NCBI RefSeq assembly: GCF_024707125.1
Contig: NZ_JANQAH010000005.1
Coordinates: 62,001 to 126,000, forward strand
DNA length: 64,000 nt
Direction of reading: 5' to 3'
Source: Devosia sp.
GTDB taxonomy: Bacteria > Pseudomonadota > Alphaproteobacteria > Rhizobiales > Devosiaceae
Part shown: positions 48,980 through 58,093 of the stretch, piece after piece
Layout: each line of letters begins with the position of its first letter
Numbering within the stretch: the first letter of the stretch is position 1
Position numbers and translations under genes: made by a program
Notes under the pieces: model-generated
The model's database searches: none
The model's input: the letters and a program-made list of their open reading frames with translations, nothing else
Told to the model about the DNA's origin: nothing

Positions 48980-49201
48980 TACAAGACTGGCTTCTGAGAA
49001 ACGTTCATTTGACCCGACAAACTCCCGACTCGTCGCCTCGGTTGCATGCAGCACAGACAATGGAGGCCTGCAAACGGTATTTTCGGCCAAGGAAGTTACC
49101 AAAGCACCAATCGCACCAACCGCTAGCTTAGTGGAACATTAACCCTAATCATTCACAAACATTCCACGATGTTTGTCGGTAAAGCCGATCGGGAGTGTGT
49201 G

Positions 49202-50119
49202 ATGAAGCAATTTGCATTGAGTGCCCTTGTGCTTCTTTCGAGCGCCGCGACCCAGCAAGTGCTTGCTGCAGACTATGGCGCGCTCCCCGGCCTGCGCCCG
49301 TCCTATCCCGATCAATGGCAGCACAGCGAAGAGAACCCGCTACGCTTCGAAGCGGGCCTTCGTTATTGGTACGCGGTGGGGCAGCAGTCATCCGAGCTTG
49401 GCGGCGACACCTTCAACACCACCGATCATAGCCACATCCCGGAAGTTCATCTCCGTATTGACGACGATTTCACCTCGTCCTTCGTTAAGGCACAGGCCGG
49501 CTATGCAGCGGTCGTCAGCGGCGAGCACAAGGCCGGAACCAATGCGCCGGCCAGCTTCAGTGGTGGTCACATCGGCTACGTCGGCGGCGACTTTGGCTAC
49601 ATGCCCTTCGGCAACGACGCCTTTAAGGTTGGCGGCCTGATTGGCTACCAGTACCTGCTCGATTCTCCGGACCGCAACCGACTCGACGTGCAGAGCATCA
49701 AGGGCCTAAACGTCCACATGCTCCGCCTCGGCCTCACTGGTCGCGCCAATATCGGCGATTTCGCTGACATCGAAGCTGAGGCCGTCGCCATCCCCTATGC
49801 CTACGCCTCTGGCAGTTCTGCCGAAATGCCATTCGCCGACGAGGTTCGTCCGGGCGGCATTATAGTCAACCGCAGCAATACCGAGGCTAGCGGTGCGATG
49901 TATGGCGCCTCTGGCCAACTCATGGTCGGTTTCCACCCCACCGAAAACCTGACAGTCCGCGTTGGTGGCCGCGCCTGGTATCTCACGGGTCCGGCAAGCG
50001 CGCGCTACAAGGAATGGAACGCCGCGACCCCGAACAGCTATCTCTATTCAGACACGCCGCTTAACGCCTTCTCGCTTCTCCGCTACGGCGGCCTTCTCGA
50101 AGTCACCGGCCGCTTCTAG
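49202..50119 (+). CDS. Outer-membrane beta-barrel protein
   Basis: 305 residues from the ATG at 49202 with a signal peptide (SALVLLSSAATQQVLAAD). The mature part is rich in alternating strands (LRFEAGLRYWYAVGQQ, FVKAQAGYAAVVSG, VRVGGRAWYLTG) and ends LLEVTGRF; a C-terminal aromatic is the Bam recognition signal of outer-membrane barrels. An in-frame ATG at 49169 is less likely. Function unknown, possibly a small porin or adhesin-like protein. Confidence 0.8.
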   Translation: MKQFALSALVLLSSAATQQVLAADYGALPGLRPSYPDQWQHSEENPLRFEAGLRYWYAVGQQSSELGGDTFNTTDHSHIPEVHLRIDDDFTSSFVKAQAGYAAVVSGEHKAGTNAPASFSGGHIGYVGGDFGYMPFGNDAFKVGGLIGYQYLLDSPDRNRLDVQSIKGLNVHMLRLGLTGRANIGDFADIEAEAVAIPYAYASGSSAEMPFADEVRPGGIIVNRSNTEASGAMYGASGQLMVGFHPTENLTVRVGGRAWYLTGPASARYKEWNAATPNSYLYSDTPLNAFSLLRYGGLLEVTGRF

Positions 50120-50157
50120 AGCCGCAACAGGGCTCTCACCCAATCCATCACCGCGTC

Positions 50158-50261
50158 ATTCCCGCGTAAGCGGGAATCTCGTTTCGGCCATTCAGGACGT
50201 CCCTCTGTCCCGGGAGAAGCCGCGGCGCCTCCCTGGCGCTTGCTCTCCCACGGTCCAGAGG
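50158..50261. repeat. Palindromic intergenic element
   Basis: ATTCCCGC-GTAA-GCGGGAAT (50158-50177) is followed by a larger imperfect hairpin with arms CCTCTG (50202-50207)/CAGAGG (50256-50261), GGGAGA/TCTCCC and AGC/GCT. The first hairpin resembles the common GTCATTCCCGC... repeat of Rhizobiales intergenic DNA. The structure may also terminate the barrel-protein transcript. Confidence 0.55.
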
Positions 50262-50323
50262 CTAAGTCTTGCCCGCGTTCGGCCGCGGGCCGGGCGGTCC
50301 GTCCATTTGCTTAGGTTTCCTCC

Positions 50324-51991
50324 GTGACCGACCAGCTCAGAATTGCGCTTGCCCAGCTCAATCCCAAGGTTGGCGACCTTCCCGGCAATCTCGCTTTGGC
50401 CAAGAAGGCCCTTGCCGACGCGGTTGCCGCCAAGGCCGACATCCTCATGCTGTCCGAGCTGTTCCTCACCGGCTATTTCCCGGACGATCTGCTCTTCAAG
50501 CACCAGTTCGTCACAGACGCCATGGCCGCGGCCCAGACCCTGGCTGCCGAAACCGCTGGCACCGACGTGGTCCTCGTCCTCCCCACCATCTGGAAGGACC
50601 AGACCGGTCTCCACAATGCCGTCCTGGTCGCCGAAAAGGGTCATATCTTCGCCCTGCGCTTCAAGCGCGAGCTGCCCAATGACGACGTCTTCTACGAAAA
50701 GCGCTACTTCGCCGCCGGCCCGTTGCCCCTCCCGGTGACCATCAAGGGCGTCTCGGTCGGCATCCCGATCTGCGAAGACATCTGGCACCCCTGGGTCTGC
50801 GAGCACCTCATGCGTGAAGGCGCCGAAATCCTGCTCTGCCCCAACGGTTCGCCCTACTGGACCAACAAGCAGCACATCCGCAAGGAACTGGTGCGCAAGC
50901 ACGCCGTCGAGCACGACGTCCCCTTGATCTATCTCAACCAGGTCGGCGGCCAGGACGAACTCGTCTTCGACGGCGCCTCCTTCGCCATCGCCCCCGGCGA
51001 CAAGCTGGTCCTCCAGGGCAAGTCTTTTGAAACCGACTTCCTGGTCTCCGACTGGCACCGCGAAGGCGACACCTGGACTTCCACCAATGGTCGCATCGAA
51101 GAGCTGACCTCGGTCGAGGAAGCCCCCTGGCGCGCCGCCGTCCTCGGCCTCCGCGACTACGTCTACAAGAACGGCTTCAGCCACGTCGTGCTTGGCCTCT
51201 CCGGCGGCATCGACAGCGCCGTCGTCGCCGCCATGGCTGTTGATGCCTTCGGACCTGAAAAGGTCCACTGCATCATGCTGCCCTATCGCTACACGTCCGA
51301 CGAAAGCCTCAAGGACGCCAAGGACTGCGCCGAGCGCCTCGGCGTACGCTACGACATCGTCTCCATCGGCAACCCCGTCGACGATGCCCTCGTCGAACTC
51401 GCGCCCATCTTCGACAATCGACCCGCCGATCTCGCTGAAGAAAACATCCAGTCGCGCATGCGCGGCGTCGTGCTCATGGCCGTCTCCAACAAACTCGGCT
51501 CCATGCTGCTCACCACCGGCAACAAGTCCGAAATGGGCGTCGGCTACGCCACCATCTATGGCGACATGAACGGCGGCTACAATCCGCTCAAGGACATGTT
51601 CAAGATGGAAGTCTATGCGCTGGCTGATTGGCGCAACAAGCACATGCCCGGCGACAGTTTTGGGCCCTCGGGCGAAGTCATCCCGCAGTCCATCATCGAC
51701 AAGGCCCCCTCGGCCGAGCTGCGCCCCAACCAGACCGACCAGGACAGCCTGCCGCCCTATCCGGTTCTGGACGATATCCTGCGCTCCATCGTCGAAGACG
51801 AAATGAGCCTCGGCGATGTCGTCGCGCGCGGCCACGACCCCGCCCTCGTCAAGCGCATCGAGCGCCTCATCAACATTGCCGAATACAAGCGCCGCCAGTC
51901 CGCGCCGGGTCCGAAACTGACCCCGCGCGCCTTCGGCCTCGGCCGCAAATACCCCATCACCAATGGCTATAAGGACGTGACCGTCGGATGA
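50324..51991 (+). CDS. nadE: Glutamine-dependent NAD+ synthase
   Basis: 555 residues from the GTG at 50324. The N-terminal nitrilase-type glutaminase has Glu in LSELFLTGYFP, Lys in FKRELPND and Cys in PICEDIW. The C-terminal ATP-PPase domain has GLSGGIDSAVVAAMA and LLTTGNKSEMGVGYAT. It amidates nicotinic acid adenine dinucleotide to NAD+. The stop overlaps the gltX ATG (ATGA). Confidence 0.96.
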   Translation: MTDQLRIALAQLNPKVGDLPGNLALAKKALADAVAAKADILMLSELFLTGYFPDDLLFKHQFVTDAMAAAQTLAAETAGTDVVLVLPTIWKDQTGLHNAVLVAEKGHIFALRFKRELPNDDVFYEKRYFAAGPLPLPVTIKGVSVGIPICEDIWHPWVCEHLMREGAEILLCPNGSPYWTNKQHIRKELVRKHAVEHDVPLIYLNQVGGQDELVFDGASFAIAPGDKLVLQGKSFETDFLVSDWHREGDTWTSTNGRIEELTSVEEAPWRAAVLGLRDYVYKNGFSHVVLGLSGGIDSAVVAAMAVDAFGPEKVHCIMLPYRYTSDESLKDAKDCAERLGVRYDIVSIGNPVDDALVELAPIFDNRPADLAEENIQSRMRGVVLMAVSNKLGSMLLTTGNKSEMGVGYATIYGDMNGGYNPLKDMFKMEVYALADWRNKHMPGDSFGPSGEVIPQSIIDKAPSAELRPNQTDQDSLPPYPVLDDILRSIVEDEMSLGDVVARGHDPALVKRIERLINIAEYKRRQSAPGPKLTPRAFGLGRKYPITNGYKDVTVG

Positions 51992-53313
51992 CCGTCGTTC
52001 GCTGGGCCCCGTCTCCGACGGGCCGCATCCATCTCGGCAATGCCCGCCCGGCGCTGCTCAACTGGTTCTTCGCCCGCCGCACCGGCGGCCGCTATGTCCT
52101 GCGCATGGACGACACCGATCTGGCGCGCTCCACCCGCGAATTCGCCGATGGCATCGAAGTCGATCTCGCCTGGCTAGGCGTAACGCCAGATCTTCTCGTC
52201 CGCCAATCCGAACGCACCGCGCTCTATGACGCCGCCCGCGACAAGCTGATCGCCGCCGGCCGCCTCTATCCGGCCTACGAAACCGAAGACGAACTCGACC
52301 GCAAGCGCGCCCGCGCCCGCCTCCTCGGCAAGCCGCCGACCTACGATCGCGCTGCGCTGAGCCTCACCGCCGAAGACAAGGCCAAATACGAAGCCGAGGG
52401 CCGCAAGCCGCATTGGCGCTTCAAGCTCGATGGCCGCCCGGTGCAGTTCCAGGACCTCATCAAGGGCCAGCAGACGGTCAACACCGCCTCCATGTCGGAC
52501 CCGGTCCTCATCCGCGCCGACGGCTCCTATCTCTATACGCTGCCATCCGTCGTCGATGACATCGACCTCGGCATCACCCATGTCATCCGCGGCGAAGACC
52601 ACGTCTCCAATACCGGCACCCAGATCGAGATCATCGAGGCCCTAGGCGGCACAGTCCCAACCTTCGCCCACCACAATCTCCTCACCGACGCCGCTGGCCA
52701 GGGTTTTTCCAAGCGCCTGGGTTCGCAGTCGATCTCCGATTTCCGCAATGAGGGCTATGAGCCGCTCGCCGTCGCCATCATGGCGACCCTCACCGGTACC
52801 AGCCTTCCCATCGAGCCCTACGAAAACCTCGACGCCATCGCCGAAAAACTCGAACTCTCGATGATTTCACACGGCGCCGCCCGGTTCGATCCCGCCGAAC
52901 TCGACAGCCTCAACGCGCGCCTCCTCCACACCATGTCGTATGAGGAAGCGCTCCCGCGCCTGTCCTCCATGGGCCTCGAAGGCGAAGCCATCTGGCTCCT
53001 CCTGCGCGAAAACCTCGTGCGCTTCCCCGATATTGCGGAATGGTCGAAGCTCGTCACCGGCCCCATTGAGCCCGTTGTCGCCGACGAAGACCGCGAGTTT
53101 CTTGATGTGGCCAAGGCTATGCTCCCCGCAGAACCTTGGGACGAAACCACCTGGTCCACCTGGACCAATGCCCTCAAGGGCGCGACCGGCCGCAAGGGCA
53201 AGCCCTTGTTCATGCCGCTCCGCATGGCCCTCACGGGCCGTCATGATGGTCCGGAGCTTAAGTCCCTGCTCGTCCTGCTTGGGCGTAAGGCGTGTCTGGA
53301 CCGACTACCCTGA
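51988..53313 (+). CDS. gltX: Glutamyl-tRNA synthetase
   Basis: 441 residues. The class I HIGH-like motif is SPTGRIHLGNARPALLNWF and the KMSKS-like motif is QGFSKRLGS. The length fits the shorter GluRS type; many alphaproteobacteria have two GluRS and I cannot tell which one this is. Overlaps nadE by 4 bases and overlaps the convergent DUF2865 gene by 56 bases at its 3' end. Confidence 0.93.
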   Translation: MTVVRWAPSPTGRIHLGNARPALLNWFFARRTGGRYVLRMDDTDLARSTREFADGIEVDLAWLGVTPDLLVRQSERTALYDAARDKLIAAGRLYPAYETEDELDRKRARARLLGKPPTYDRAALSLTAEDKAKYEAEGRKPHWRFKLDGRPVQFQDLIKGQQTVNTASMSDPVLIRADGSYLYTLPSVVDDIDLGITHVIRGEDHVSNTGTQIEIIEALGGTVPTFAHHNLLTDAAGQGFSKRLGSQSISDFRNEGYEPLAVAIMATLTGTSLPIEPYENLDAIAEKLELSMISHGAARFDPAELDSLNARLLHTMSYEEALPRLSSMGLEGEAIWLLLRENLVRFPDIAEWSKLVTGPIEPVVADEDREFLDVAKAMLPAEPWDETTWSTWTNALKGATGRKGKPLFMPLRMALTGRHDGPELKSLLVLLGRKACLDRLP

Positions 53314-54439
53314 CGGTCTTTTCACCGAAGTGAACGATCCGCAGGTCCGCCTCTGCCGGCGTCTGGCTGGCGCTGGGGCGGACAGCGACTTCGCCTGGAC
53401 CCGCCGGACGCGGGCGGGGTAGGGGCACGTCGATCATGGCCACAGCCGCAACGGCCTCGACCGGCGCCGCCTGAACCGGTGTCACCGGCACCGCGCCGCG
53501 CGGATCGCGCCGGGGCAGGGGGAAGGACAAGCCGGCAATATCGAGCATGGCCTTCGCATCGCCGCCACCTGATGCGGTGAGCGTCACCGTGCCATCGGTC
53601 TTCGGCGCCACCTTGCAGCTGGCATTCTTGTCGAACTGGTTGCGATAGGCAAAGGCGGTGGGCAGCGACGTATAGGGCGAGCCATAGACGTTCTGCATCT
53701 GCTCCGGCTCCTGGCCGGGATTGTCATAGTAGTAGAGGTCGACCTGCGTGTTTGGACACATGGCCTGACACTGCTGCAAGTCATTGCCGATATATTCGTG
53801 CAGGGTCGAATAGCTGATCGGCCAGAAATAGCCGTCCGAAAGCCGCACGCAGACGGTGCGCACGGTCGCATAGCCCTGATAGCCCCAGTAGTCGCCACCA
53901 TCCACCATGTCGCCGTTGGTGAAATCGCCTTCCGAGGTCGAGCCGAAGACACGATCAAAGATCGACTGGCGTTCCTGGTTGAACGTGGCGGACGAGCCGG
54001 CATTGCAGCCAAAGCGGGCCATTTCCTGCAGAATTGCCTCGCGCTGCTGCGCCACGGCATTGGCCGTGTCGACCGATTGGGAAACCTTGGCGAACTCGTC
54101 GCGCAGGCTCAGCACCGCCCGCGCGATCTGCTGGCACTGCCGGGTAAGCTGCTGCCCGGCCCGCGCCGCGTCATTGCAGCCCTCGCGAATATACTGGCTT
54201 TCCGCCGCCTGCACGTCGCGCTGCAATTGCCGCGCCGCGCCCGAATTGTTCTGCATCTGCCGGAAGTCGCCATTGCGGTCGAACTGGCGCAAGGCATTGT
54301 CGAGCTGCATGCACTGGGTCGATTGGGCATAGACGGTCTGCACATCGAGCGTAAAAATCAGTGCCGCCAGAAGCAGCAAAATCGACGCGCGAAAACCAGA
54401 AGCAGATAAGGTCACGAATGGGTCCTGTTCGTCGGCCAT
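53258..54439 (-). CDS. DUF2865 secreted protein
   Basis: 393 residues with an N-terminal hydrophobic signal (SILLLLAALIFTLDVQTVYAQ), a coiled-coil Gln-rich middle (about 50-150) and a Cys-containing DUF2865 core (VCVRLSDGYFWPISYST, QCQAMCPNTQVDLYYYDNPG). The C-terminal third is Pro/Ala-rich. Typical of Rhizobiales; function unknown, probably periplasmic. The last 56 bases overlap gltX antisense. Confidence 0.85.
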   Translation of the reverse strand: MADEQDPFVTLSASGFRASILLLLAALIFTLDVQTVYAQSTQCMQLDNALRQFDRNGDFRQMQNNSGAARQLQRDVQAAESQYIREGCNDAARAGQQLTRQCQQIARAVLSLRDEFAKVSQSVDTANAVAQQREAILQEMARFGCNAGSSATFNQERQSIFDRVFGSTSEGDFTNGDMVDGGDYWGYQGYATVRTVCVRLSDGYFWPISYSTLHEYIGNDLQQCQAMCPNTQVDLYYYDNPGQEPEQMQNVYGSPYTSLPTAFAYRNQFDKNASCKVAPKTDGTVTLTASGGGDAKAMLDIAGLSFPLPRRDPRGAVPVTPVQAAPVEAVAAVAMIDVPLPRPRPAGPGEVAVRPSASQTPAEADLRIVHFGEKTVRVVGPDTPYAQAGRAGT

Positions 54440-54553
54440 ATCAGGCGGCCGTATGTCGCCTTAAGACATCGCTGGCGACAATGGCAACACTATAGCAATC
54501 TGAAACGCCGACGATATCGCCGCCAGGCAACACAAAAGAGAGATCGCCCGTCC

Positions 54554-55561
54554 ATGAAACTCGCCACCCTCCGCGCGAACCGCCCCGACGGGCAATTGGT
54601 TGTCGTTTCCCACGATCTCCAGCGCTGTGTCTCCGCCGGTCGCATTGCCCCCAGCCTGCAAGCGGCTCTGGACGATTGGGATCGCCTGTCTCCGGCCCTC
54701 GCGGCCCTCTCCAACCAGCTCGATAAGGGCGAAATATCAGGTCAGCCCTTCGAGCCCTCCGCCGTCCTTGCCCCGCTGCCCCGCGCTTTCCAGTGGATCG
54801 ATGGCGCCGGCTATATGGGCCATCTCGAGCGTGTCCGCTCCCTCAAGGGCAGCAAGGACGAAGAGCTGCAATCGGTCCGTCCGCTGCTCTACCAGGGCGG
54901 CTCCGATTCGCTGTCCGGCGCCTCCGACCCCATCGTCGTCCCCGAGGATGACCTCGCGCTCGATTTCGAGGTCGAGGTGGCCGTCATCATCGGGGCCGTA
55001 CCCATGCGCCCCAGCCGCGAACAGGCCGCCTCAGCCATTCGCCTCGTCACCATCTGCAACGACGTCTCCCTCCGCCGCCTCGTCGCCGACGATCTGCAGA
55101 ACGGTTTTGGTTTCTTCCACTCAAAGCCTTCCACCAGTTTCGCCCCTGTCGTCGTCACCCCCGACACGCTCGGCGATCGCTGGCGCGACAACCGCCTGCA
55201 CCTGCCCGTCCGCGTCGAGGTCAATGGCACCCTCTATGGCCAGCCCAATGCCGGCGTCGACGTCCACTTCGACCTCGTCGATCTCATCGTCGAGGCCGCC
55301 CGCACCCGCCAGCTCGGCGCCGGCACCATCATCGGCTCCGGCACCATCGCCAACCATCACGACGCGACCCTGCCCATCAGGGAAGACGGCATCGGCTTCG
55401 GCTGCATCGCCGAGGCCCGCACCGCCGAAAAGGCGAAATTCGGCCGCGCCCGCACGCCGTTCCTCAAGCCCGGCGACCGCGTACGGATCGCGGCCATCGG
55501 CACCGGCGGGCGGTCGGTTTTCGGCGATATCGACCAGACCGTGGTGGCGCTCTCCACCTGA
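54554..55561 (+). CDS. Fumarylacetoacetate hydrolase-family protein
   Basis: 335 residues with the FAH metal site: LDFEVEVAVIIG (Glu ligands), ICNDVSLR, GFFHSKPSTSFAPVVV and GAGTIIGSGTIANH. The N-terminal ~70 residues form the small domain. The family hydrolyses C-C bonds of fumarylacetoacetate or acylpyruvates; no tyrosine-catabolism gene is adjacent, so the substrate is uncertain. Upstream DNA contains the divergent DUF2865 promoter. Confidence 0.88.
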   Translation: MKLATLRANRPDGQLVVVSHDLQRCVSAGRIAPSLQAALDDWDRLSPALAALSNQLDKGEISGQPFEPSAVLAPLPRAFQWIDGAGYMGHLERVRSLKGSKDEELQSVRPLLYQGGSDSLSGASDPIVVPEDDLALDFEVEVAVIIGAVPMRPSREQAASAIRLVTICNDVSLRRLVADDLQNGFGFFHSKPSTSFAPVVVTPDTLGDRWRDNRLHLPVRVEVNGTLYGQPNAGVDVHFDLVDLIVEAARTRQLGAGTIIGSGTIANHHDATLPIREDGIGFGCIAEARTAEKAKFGRARTPFLKPGDRVRIAAIGTGGRSVFGDIDQTVVALST

Positions 55562-55704
55562 CCTCAATTCGGTAACATTCCTGTGTTGACGTTGGGAGCG
55601 ATGCAGCCGCATGGCAGTGTCACCCTGCCGGGGGAGGAGACCGGCAAGACGTCGTGCCGACGCTTGGAGCGGTTGGCAGCAAACGCATGTTGAGGGTGCA
55701 GCAT

Positions 55705-56154
55705 ATGATTTTTCAGAAGTTTTCCGTGATCGCCGTCGCCGCTGTCCTCGCTGTCGGCACCGTCGCGGCCCTGGCGCAAGACGCCTTTACCCCGCCGGCG
55801 ACGCCCGAAGAGGCAGTCACCATGCGTCAAAACCTGATGCGTGAAGATGGTGGTATTCTGCGCACTGCCGGCAACCTGACCGGTGCCGAAGCCGTCGCCG
55901 CCATGACCAAGCTGCGCGACAACTATAGCCATATCACGGCCCTTTTCCCCGAAGGCTCGGTCGTGGGTGAATCCAAGGCGCTTCCCGCCATCTGGGAAAA
56001 CTGGGATGCCTTCGCCGCCATCGTCGACACGGGTATCGCCGCCGCCGAAAGCGGCCTTGCCGCAGCCGAAGCGGGCGATGCCGCGGCCTATGCCGCAGCC
56101 CTTCAAGCCATTGGCGGCACCTGCGGCCAATGCCATCAGCAGTTCCGAAGCTAA
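55705..56154 (+). CDS. Cytochrome c'
   Basis: 149 residues from the ATG at 55705, signal peptide IAVAAVLAVGTVAALAQD. Four-helix-bundle cytochrome with the haem motif near the C-terminus: Cys140, Cys143 and His144 (GTCGQCHQQFRS). It is a periplasmic haem protein that binds NO and may protect against nitrosative stress. Maturation would need the ccm system encoded earlier in the window. A terminator follows at 56215. Confidence 0.92.
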   Translation: MIFQKFSVIAVAAVLAVGTVAALAQDAFTPPATPEEAVTMRQNLMREDGGILRTAGNLTGAEAVAAMTKLRDNYSHITALFPEGSVVGESKALPAIWENWDAFAAIVDTGIAAAESGLAAAEAGDAAAYAAALQAIGGTCGQCHQQFRS

Positions 56155-56214
56155 CCCCGTAGCTTCGTCATAGGATCATCCTCCCTTGGATGATGTTCGC
56201 CTCCAAAGCGAAAT

Positions 56215-56244
56215 GGGCGGCCCTCGGGCCGCCCTCTTTCTTTT
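56215..56244 (+). terminator. Intrinsic terminator after cytochrome c'
   Basis: GGGCGGCC-CTCG-GGCCGCCC followed by TCTTTCTTTT. A second small hairpin, ATCATCC-TCCCTT-GGATGAT, lies 20 bases upstream. Confidence 0.9.
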
Positions 56245-56284
56245 GCGCTTGATTTATTCAGTGCGCGCGGCCAATCTCCCGCCC

Positions 56285-56329
56285 ATGAAGACCAAGTGCA
56301 CCATTACCGCCTGCATTATTACCTGCTAA
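56285..56329 (+). CDS. Cysteine-rich leader peptide upstream of cysS
   Basis: A 14-codon frame MKTKCTITACIITC then TAA, with cysteine codons at 5, 10 and 14, the last directly before the stop. It begins 41 bases after the cytochrome c' terminator and ends 153 bases before cysS, the usual place for a leader ORF. No good Shine-Dalgarno is visible, which weakens the case. Codons 8-10 contain CCGCC, which can pair with GGCGG at 56340-56344 in the following structured region. Three Cys in 14 codons is far above background, and cysS makes Cys-tRNA, so a ribosome-stalling sensor of charged tRNA-Cys is the inferred role. Confidence 0.55.
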   Translation: MKTKCTITACIITC

Positions 56330-56428
56330 CCCAAGCGTTGGCGGAGCGGTCTTCTTCATCTAAAATTCTCTGAAGATAGAGGCTCCCGCCAGCGGAGCGT
56401 TGTCAGGAAAAGTGGAAGCCACTTTTCC
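56307..56428 (+). promoter_or_regulatory. Candidate attenuator: competing stem-loops before cysS
   Basis: Three mutually exclusive pairings are visible. Region 1 (CCGCC, 56307-56311, inside the leader ORF) can pair with region 2 (GGCGG, 56340-56344). Region 2 within CGTTGGCGGAGC can instead pair with GCTCCCGCCAGCG (56382-56394), forming a long hairpin. GCTCC (56382-56386) can also pair with GGAGC (56394-56398). A separate perfect stem GGAAAAGTGG-AAG-CCACTTTTCC lies at 56406-56428. No U-tract follows, so regulation would be by Rho access or translation rather than a simple terminator. Confidence 0.45.
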
Positions 56429-56482
56429 GGTTCGACAGCGCGACCACCTAAGACCATACCGTCTGGCCCATAGGACCTCTCG

Positions 56483-57902
56483 ATGACCACGGCAAAGCCG
56501 CAGATCACCCTCTACAACACGCTCACCCGCACCAAGGCGCCCTTCGCGCCCATGGATGCGAACAATGTGCGCATGTATGTCTGCGGTCCGACGGTCTATG
56601 ACTTCGCCCATATCGGCAATGCGCGCCCGGTCATCGTCTTCGACGTGCTCTTCCGGCTGCTGCGCCACGTCTATGGCGAAAGTCACGTCACCTATGTGCG
56701 CAACATCACGGACGTCGACGACAAGATCAACGCCCGCGCCCTGCGCGATTTTCCCAATCTGCCGCTCAACGAGGCGATCCGCAAAGTCACGGAAAAGACC
56801 GAAGACCAGTTCCTCGCGGACGTCAAAACCCTCGGCACGCTCGAACCGACGCACCAGCCTCGCGCCACCGACAACATCGATGGCATGCAGACGCTGATCG
56901 CGGCGCTGATCGAAAAAAACCACGCCTACAATGCCGGCGGCGAAGTCCTCTTCCGCACCCGCTCCATGGCAGACTACGGCCAGCTCTCGGGTCGCAATCT
57001 CGAAGACAATCTGGCCGGCGCCCGCGTCGCCGTCGAAGCCCACAAGGAAGACCCGGCCGACTTCGTCCTCTGGAAACTTTCTTCGGCAACTGAGCCCGGC
57101 TGGGATAGCCCCCTGGGGCCGCGGCCGTCCCGGTTGGCATATCGAATGCTCCGCCATGTCCGAGCGCTATCTCGGCCAGACCTTCGACATTCACGGCGGC
57201 GGCCTCGATCTGATCTTCCCGCACCACGAAAACGAAATCGCCCAGTCCCGTTGCGCCCATGGCACCCATGCCATGGCCAATGTCTGGATGCACAACGGCT
57301 TCCTGCAGGTCGAAGGGCAGAAAATGTCCAAGAGCCTGGGCAATTTCGTCACCATCAACGAGCTCCTGGAAACCGGCGCCATGGGCGGCCGGGCATGGAT
57401 CGGCGACGTCCTGCGCCTCGCCATGCTCATGACCCACTACCGCGAGCCCATCGACTTCACGGTGAAACGCCTAGAAGAAGCTGAATCGAAACTCCGCGAC
57501 TGGCAACGCGCCGCCCGCGGCGCAACGCTGTCCGAGGGCGACGCCCCTGACGCTTCGGTGGTCAATGAACTGGCCGACGACCTCAATTTCCACCGTGCCA
57601 GCGTGGCGCTCGATTTCATCGCCAAGAGGGCCAATCGCGAGGAGGGCAATGCCAAGCATTGCCTCGCCGCCACCCTGCGCTTCCTTGGCTTCAGCTTGGA
57701 CAGCCTCCTCGATTCCGAAGACGGTTGGGAAGCCCCCGCCCACATCGCCAACGCCATCGCCGCCCGCCTCGACGCCCTCAACGCCAAGGATTTTGCGAAG
57801 GCTGACGCCATCCGCAACGACCTTGCGGAACAAGGCATCGCCCTCCTCGACTACAAGGACGAAGAGGGCCAGCGCGCCACCAAGTGGGAGGTGAAGAGGT
57901 GA
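56483..57902 (+). CDS. cysS: Cysteinyl-tRNA synthetase, frameshifted
   Basis: Class I synthetase: N-terminal [17 protein letters not shown] (zinc Cys and HIGH-like motif), later [10 protein letters not shown] and [22 protein letters not shown] (zinc ligands), and [11 protein letters not shown]. As given, the frame breaks in the C5 run 57109-57113. Deleting one C turns DSPLGPRP into [16 protein letters not shown] and gives about 472 residues, the normal size. Loss of cysS would be lethal unless duplicated, so a sequence error is likely. A Cys-rich leader ORF lies upstream. Confidence 0.92.
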
Positions 57903-57912
57903 GTGCAGAACA

Positions 57913-58048
57913 CCCCTCATCCGGCGCTGCGCGCCACCTTCTCCCACAAGGGGAGAAGGGTAGTCCGGTGCTTACCGAACAATCCGCCCCACCCGCCGGC
58001 CCCCCTTCTCCCCTTGTGGGAGAAGGGGCCCGAAGGGCGGATGAGGGG
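57913..58048. repeat. Long inverted repeat around a short spacer
   Basis: The left arm starts CCCCTCATCCGG (57913) and ends CACAAGGGGAGAAGG; the right arm starts CCTTCTCCCCTTGTGG and ends GGATGAGGGG (58048). The arms are about 45 bases each, with a core of about 45 bases. This composition is a frequent dispersed element in Rhizobiales. It lies between cysS and the DUF559 gene and could be read through as an N-terminal extension of the latter. Confidence 0.7.
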
Positions 58049-58093
58049 GCCTCTTCTGCCATTGGACCCAAACTGCTTGGCTATGCGCGGTCA

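Noticed and set aside
50192-51835. Long minus-strand frame across nadE
   Set aside because: Antisense shadow; nadE motifs are intact on the plus strand.
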